From Sphingomicrobium sp. (GTDB lineage: Bacteria > Pseudomonadota > Alphaproteobacteria > Sphingomonadales > Sphingomonadaceae): 8,167 nt of DNA. The stretch covers positions 1 to 8,167 of the forward strand of contig JASLBJ010000022.1 in the NCBI GenBank assembly GCA_030146725.1. Direction: 5' to 3'. Shown here one piece after another: positions 5,300-8,167 of this stretch. Below the pieces are notes generated by a model. The model was not told the DNA's origin. It did not search any database and worked only from the letters and a program-made list of their open reading frames with translations. A program made the position numbers and the translations under genes. Each line of letters opens with the position of its first letter. The first letter of the stretch is position 1.

Positions 5300-5328
5300 C
5301 GACTAGGCTGCAGCGGCCGGCAAGTCAA
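5300..5328 (-). promoter_or_regulatory. Likely housekeeping promoter of rpmJ
   Basis: TTGACT (5323-5328 on the minus strand) and TAGTCG (5300-5305) are separated by exactly 17 bases. The -35 box matches the sigma-70-type TTGACA at five of six positions; the -10 box is weak, as is common in GC-rich alphaproteobacteria. The predicted start is about 5293, giving a leader of roughly 64 bases. Confidence 0.5.
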
Positions 5329-5356
5329 GGCAGGCAGTAAGTCAGATGGGCCTTCG

Positions 5357-5391
5357 GGCGCAGCACCGGATCCGAGTCCCGGTGCTGCGCC
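5357..5391 (-). terminator. Strong hairpin after the nuclease gene
   Basis: A perfect 13-bp stem (GGCGCAGCACCGG at 5357-5369 with CCGGTGCTGCGCC at 5379-5391) and a 9-base loop starts 11 bases after the nuclease stop codon. It is the strongest inverted repeat in the window. No run of T follows in the minus direction (CGAAGGCCCATCTGAC), so it may be a U-tract-less terminator or a 3' stability element. It also insulates rpmJ from nuclease transcription. Confidence 0.65.
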
Positions 5392-5402
5392 GCTTGCTTG
5401 GC

Positions 5403-8167
5403 TTAGCTGAACAGCCAGTAGGACGACAGGTCGCCGGTGGTTGCGAACGTGACCTCGTCGAGCGACGAAAGGCCAAGCAGGGTGACGCTCCCGCCGCCGG
5501 CAAAGTCGATGGTCAGGTCGGTCACGCCATCGCCGTTCACGTCGCCGGTCTGGTGACCGCCGACCTGCAACCCGTCACGCAACAGGATGAGGTCGCCGTC
5601 CGCATAGTCGGTGATCGTGTCGGATCCGCCGCGGCGGCCGAGCACGAACAGGTCGGCGTCGGCGCCGCCGGTCAGCAGATCGTCGCCCTGGCCGCCGTCG
5701 AGCGCGTCACGGCCGGTGCCGCCGTCGAGCGTGTCGCTGCCGCGCCCGCCGTAGAGCACATCCCCGCCGGCGCCGCCGATCAGAATGTCGTCGCCATTCT
5801 CCCCGAACAGCTGGTCCTTGCCGTTGCCGCCTTCGATCCGGTCGGCCCCATTGCCGCCCGACAGCAGGTCGTTGCCGGTGCCGCCGGTGACCAGATCGTC
5901 ACCGTTCCCGCCGCTGAGCTCCAGCCCTGCGGCAATGTTGAAGCTGGCGATGATCGGATCGTGATCGCTGGTCTGCTCGGCGAATTCCGAGTTGACGTGG
6001 AGGATGTCGAAGCCGGCGTCCTGGATCAGATTGCCGCTGCCGAGGATGTGGTCGAGCTGCTGCGAATTGCCCTGGAAGACGTAGTCGTAGCGTTCGTTCA
6101 CCGGGAGCAGGGTATTGAGGTTGGCAAGCCCCGCGCCCTCGAGCAGCGCGAGGCTGTCCGAGAAGCCGAAGTCGTTGAGGTCGCCGACGACCGCGACGTT
6201 GGCGTCCGGATCGATTGCGAGGATCTGCGCGACGAAGGTGGCAACCGCCTGAGCCTGAGCCAGGCGCTTGGCTTCGGTGACCTCGACCGGCGGCTGGTTG
6301 GTGCCGAACAGGGGATCGTCGCCGATCTTCGACGCGAAGTGGTTGTTGATGACGAACACGCTTTCACCGTTGAAGATGAACTCGGCGACGAGCGGCTTGC
6401 GTGAGTTGTCGAACGCCAGATTGTCGGGGTCGATCCGTCCGACTGCCAGCGACAGGTCGACGCCCGCCCCATCGCTCCCGACCGTGACCGCCTCGGTTGC
6501 GGTCCCGATACCGCCGTCGGCGAGCTGCACCCGCTCGGGGTTGTAGAGGAACACCTGGCGGATGTTGCCGCCGGTCTGCCCGCCGTCCTCATTGTTCTGC
6601 GGCGTCACATAGGCGAACGCATAGGTCGGTCCGCCAGCCGCAGCGATCGCCGCGATCAGCTTGGCGAGCGTTGCGTCGGAGGTGACCGTGCCGGTGTTCG
6701 ACGAGCCGGTATCGTCCTGAACCTCCTGCAGCGCGATGATGTCCGGCGCCAGCAGCCCCTCAACGATCTGCGCGGCGATGGCGTCGAACTTCGCCTGCGG
6801 ATTGTTAAGCGCGAGGTTCTCCGCATTGTAGCTGGCGATGATCAGCTGGTCGTCCGACCCGGACAAAGTTGTCGTGGCCTCCCGCTCGATGGTCCCCGGA
6901 GTCACGACAAAGTTCGAGGTCGCAAGCACTTCGTAGAAGCCGCCGCGTTCGTAGTTGACGACGCCGGTGACGTCGCCAAGCTGGTCGCCGACGTTGGCCG
7001 AATAGTCATTGTTGAACGTGCGATTGTCCTCCTGGACGGCAATGCGTTCGGGATTGAAGTCGCCCGGCTGGATGACGAGGCCGCCGTTGGGGGTCAGCGT
7101 CCCGGCATCGGTGCCGCCGAGCCTGACGAACGTCTGGGTGTCGTTGAACCCGTTGGTCGAAGACGGGCCCGTGGCGACAGCATCGTTGAGCGTGACCAGC
7201 GTGCCTTCGAGGCTCTCCCAGAAGTCGAGCCCCTGCGTTGCCGGATCGAACACATCGTCGTCATCGCCAAAGGCGCTGGTCGGCGGAAGCAGCCCGCCGG
7301 CACCGACTACAGTCGGCGCGATCGTTCCAGTCTTGCCGGTCAGCTGGACCGAACCGGTCGAGCCGATCGAGATTTCGGTCAGCGACAGCTCGGCACTGGT
7401 GTCGCTGTTGGGGAAGAATTCGACGACTTTGCCGGTCACCCGGACCTCGGCGCCGATCACCACCGTCGCTGCGGGCGCAGAGCCGGTGAAGATGAAGATG
7501 CCGTCCGATGTGCGCGCGTCGGCGTCGGGCGTATCGTCCTGGATCCAGAACCCGTTGCTCGTCCGGGCAGTGACGATGCCGACGGTCGTGACAGTCTGAT
7601 CGACGAAAGGAGACAGATGGCCTGCACCCTGGATCTCCGCGATCTCGGTCAGCACGACCTCGTCGTTGCGGATCGTCGCAACGGCCGACGGCGCGTTCGC
7701 GACGGCGAGGGTGACGGTGAAGCCTTCATCGGCCTCGACCAGCGTGTCGCCGGCGACCTCGATCGTGATCGTCTTGCTCGTCTCGCCGACTGCAAAGTTG
7801 ACCGAACCCGACGGCAGCACGCCGCCAGCAAAGTCGGCCGCGCTCGCGGGCGCTGCCCCCGAGCCGGCGACCGAATAGCTGACCGCCTCGGCGAACGCTC
7901 CGTCGGGCCTGGTGACGGTAAAGGTGAAGGCGGTGGCGCCGACGTCGCCCTCGGCCTTGTCGGCGGACAGCGGCGTGATGCTGTAGGCTGCTGCCGAGGT
8001 GTGACTGCCAAGGCCGGTGAACGTGTCGACGGCGCTGCCGTCCCACTGGTCCGCGGGGTTGAACAGGTCGAACGGATTCGTGTCGCCCGAGGTAATCGTC
8101 GCCTTGCGCACCAATGTGTTGTCGGCGGTGCTGGTCAGGCCCGAGCCCCATTCGGTGCCCGGATCGA
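5403..8167 (-). CDS. ExeM/NucH-family extracellular nuclease with RTX C-terminus, 5' end cut off
   Basis: Large secreted DNase-type nuclease; 920 residues are visible and the frame is open to the window edge, so the true start lies outside. Numbering here begins at the TTG at 8114. First comes the end of a lamin-tail-like domain ([20 protein letters not shown], ending about residue 38). Then a Calx-beta-like domain (about 44-150) and OB-fold-like segments (about 153-410). The endonuclease/exonuclease/phosphatase domain (about 425-728) keeps its catalytic set: Asn430 in SYNAENL, Glu464 in ALQEVQ, His592 in INNHFASK, Asp645 and Asn647 in VGDLNDF, and Asp717-His718 in SDHDPI. Ten RTX nonapeptides follow (734-823), and the last 80 residues carry [10 protein letters not shown] and end SSYWLFS, consistent with an uncleaved type I secretion signal. 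It likely degrades extracellular DNA for nutrients or biofilm turnover. No type I exporter genes lie in the window. Confidence 0.92.
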   Translation of the reverse strand, partial: DPGTEWGSGLTSTADNTLVRKATITSGDTNPFDLFNPADQWDGSAVDTFTGLGSHTSAAAYSITPLSADKAEGDVGATAFTFTVTRPDGAFAEAVSYSVAGSGAAPASAADFAGGVLPSGSVNFAVGETSKTITIEVAGDTLVEADEGFTVTLAVANAPSAVATIRNDEVVLTEIAEIQGAGHLSPFVDQTVTTVGIVTARTSNGFWIQDDTPDADARTSDGIFIFTGSAPAATVVIGAEVRVTGKVVEFFPNSDTSAELSLTEISIGSTGSVQLTGKTGTIAPTVVGAGGLLPPTSAFGDDDDVFDPATQGLDFWESLEGTLVTLNDAVATGPSSTNGFNDTQTFVRLGGTDAGTLTPNGGLVIQPGDFNPERIAVQEDNRTFNNDYSANVGDQLGDVTGVVNYERGGFYEVLATSNFVVTPGTIEREATTTLSGSDDQLIIASYNAENLALNNPQAKFDAIAAQIVEGLLAPDIIALQEVQDDTGSSNTGTVTSDATLAKLIAAIAAAGGPTYAFAYVTPQNNEDGGQTGGNIRQVFLYNPERVQLADGGIGTATEAVTVGSDGAGVDLSLAVGRIDPDNLAFDNSRKPLVAEFIFNGESVFVINNHFASKIGDDPLFGTNQPPVEVTEAKRLAQAQAVATFVAQILAIDPDANVAVVGDLNDFGFSDSLALLEGAGLANLNTLLPVNERYDYVFQGNSQQLDHILGSGNLIQDAGFDILHVNSEFAEQTSDHDPIIASFNIAAGLELSGGNGDDLVTGGTGNDLLSGGNGADRIEGGNGKDQLFGENGDDILIGGAGGDVLYGGRGSDTLDGGTGRDALDGGQGDDLLTGGADADLFVLGRRGGSDTITDYADGDLILLRDGLQVGGHQTGDVNGDGVTDLTIDFAGGGSVTLLGLSSLDEVTFATTGDLSSYWLFS
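5646..5915 (-). repeat. RTX calcium-binding nonapeptide repeats (ten units)
   Basis: Exactly 270 bases encode ten nine-residue units, from SGGNGDDLV to TGGADADLF. Most follow GGxGxD-x-hydrophobic-x. The fifth (FGENGDDIL) has Glu for the second Gly and the tenth (GGADAD) is degenerate. In this family the repeats fold into a calcium-loaded beta roll once outside the cell, which drives folding after type I export. Confidence 0.95.

Noticed and set aside
5230..5328. 33-residue N-terminal extension of L36
   Set aside because: The family N-terminus is MKxRNSLKS at 5229, and the likely promoter overlaps the extension's TTG start, so most transcripts would lack it.
5346..6404. 352-codon plus-strand frame
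   Set aside because: It is antisense to the nuclease EEP and RTX regions and starts within the terminator hairpin. Its Val/Ala-rich repetitive translation mirrors the RTX and DNase coding.

Overview
This is a GC-rich window with dense, high-GC3 coding and short intergenic gaps. The 41-residue ribosomal protein L36 lacks the zinc-ligand set in the form usual for Alphaproteobacteria. The style of the L,D-transpeptidase, secreted cyclophilin and PurT proteins points to the Sphingomonadales (a Sphingomonas-like organism). The placement is inferred from protein style; no marker settles the genus.

Layout from left to right: (1) an L,D-transpeptidase on the minus strand, cut off at the left edge; (2) a 318-base divergent spacer, then a small zinc-ribbon protein of unknown function on the plus strand; (3) a secreted cyclophilin-type prolyl isomerase on the minus strand, convergent with the zinc-ribbon gene and divergent from (4) purT on the plus strand, with 66 bases between the two starts; (5) a short lipoprotein on the plus strand; (6) an 88-residue exported protein on the minus strand, convergent with the lipoprotein; (7) rpmJ (L36) on the minus strand with its own recognisable promoter; (8) a strong hairpin and then a very large extracellular ExeM/NucH-type nuclease on the minus strand, with C-terminal RTX repeats, cut off at the right edge.

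The genes do not form one pathway. Most are single-gene units in a mixed core neighbourhood: one purine synthesis enzyme, one ribosomal protein and several envelope or exported proteins. The transpeptidase, cyclophilin, lipoprotein and 88-residue protein all carry export signals. The nuclease looks like a type I secretion substrate, but no secretion machinery is visible.

The most unusual structure is a recurring pattern of short tandem duplications at the 3' ends of genes. The last codons of purT with the stop codon are repeated as a 27-bp unit (five copies, the first three each with an in-frame stop). The last codons and stop of the cyclophilin gene are repeated as a 36-bp unit (two diverged copies). 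The end of the lipoprotein gene starts a degenerate 17-bp triplication. A separate 36-bp duplication lies inside the transpeptidase linker. I found no RNA genes, insertion sequences, CRISPR arrays or defence-system genes.
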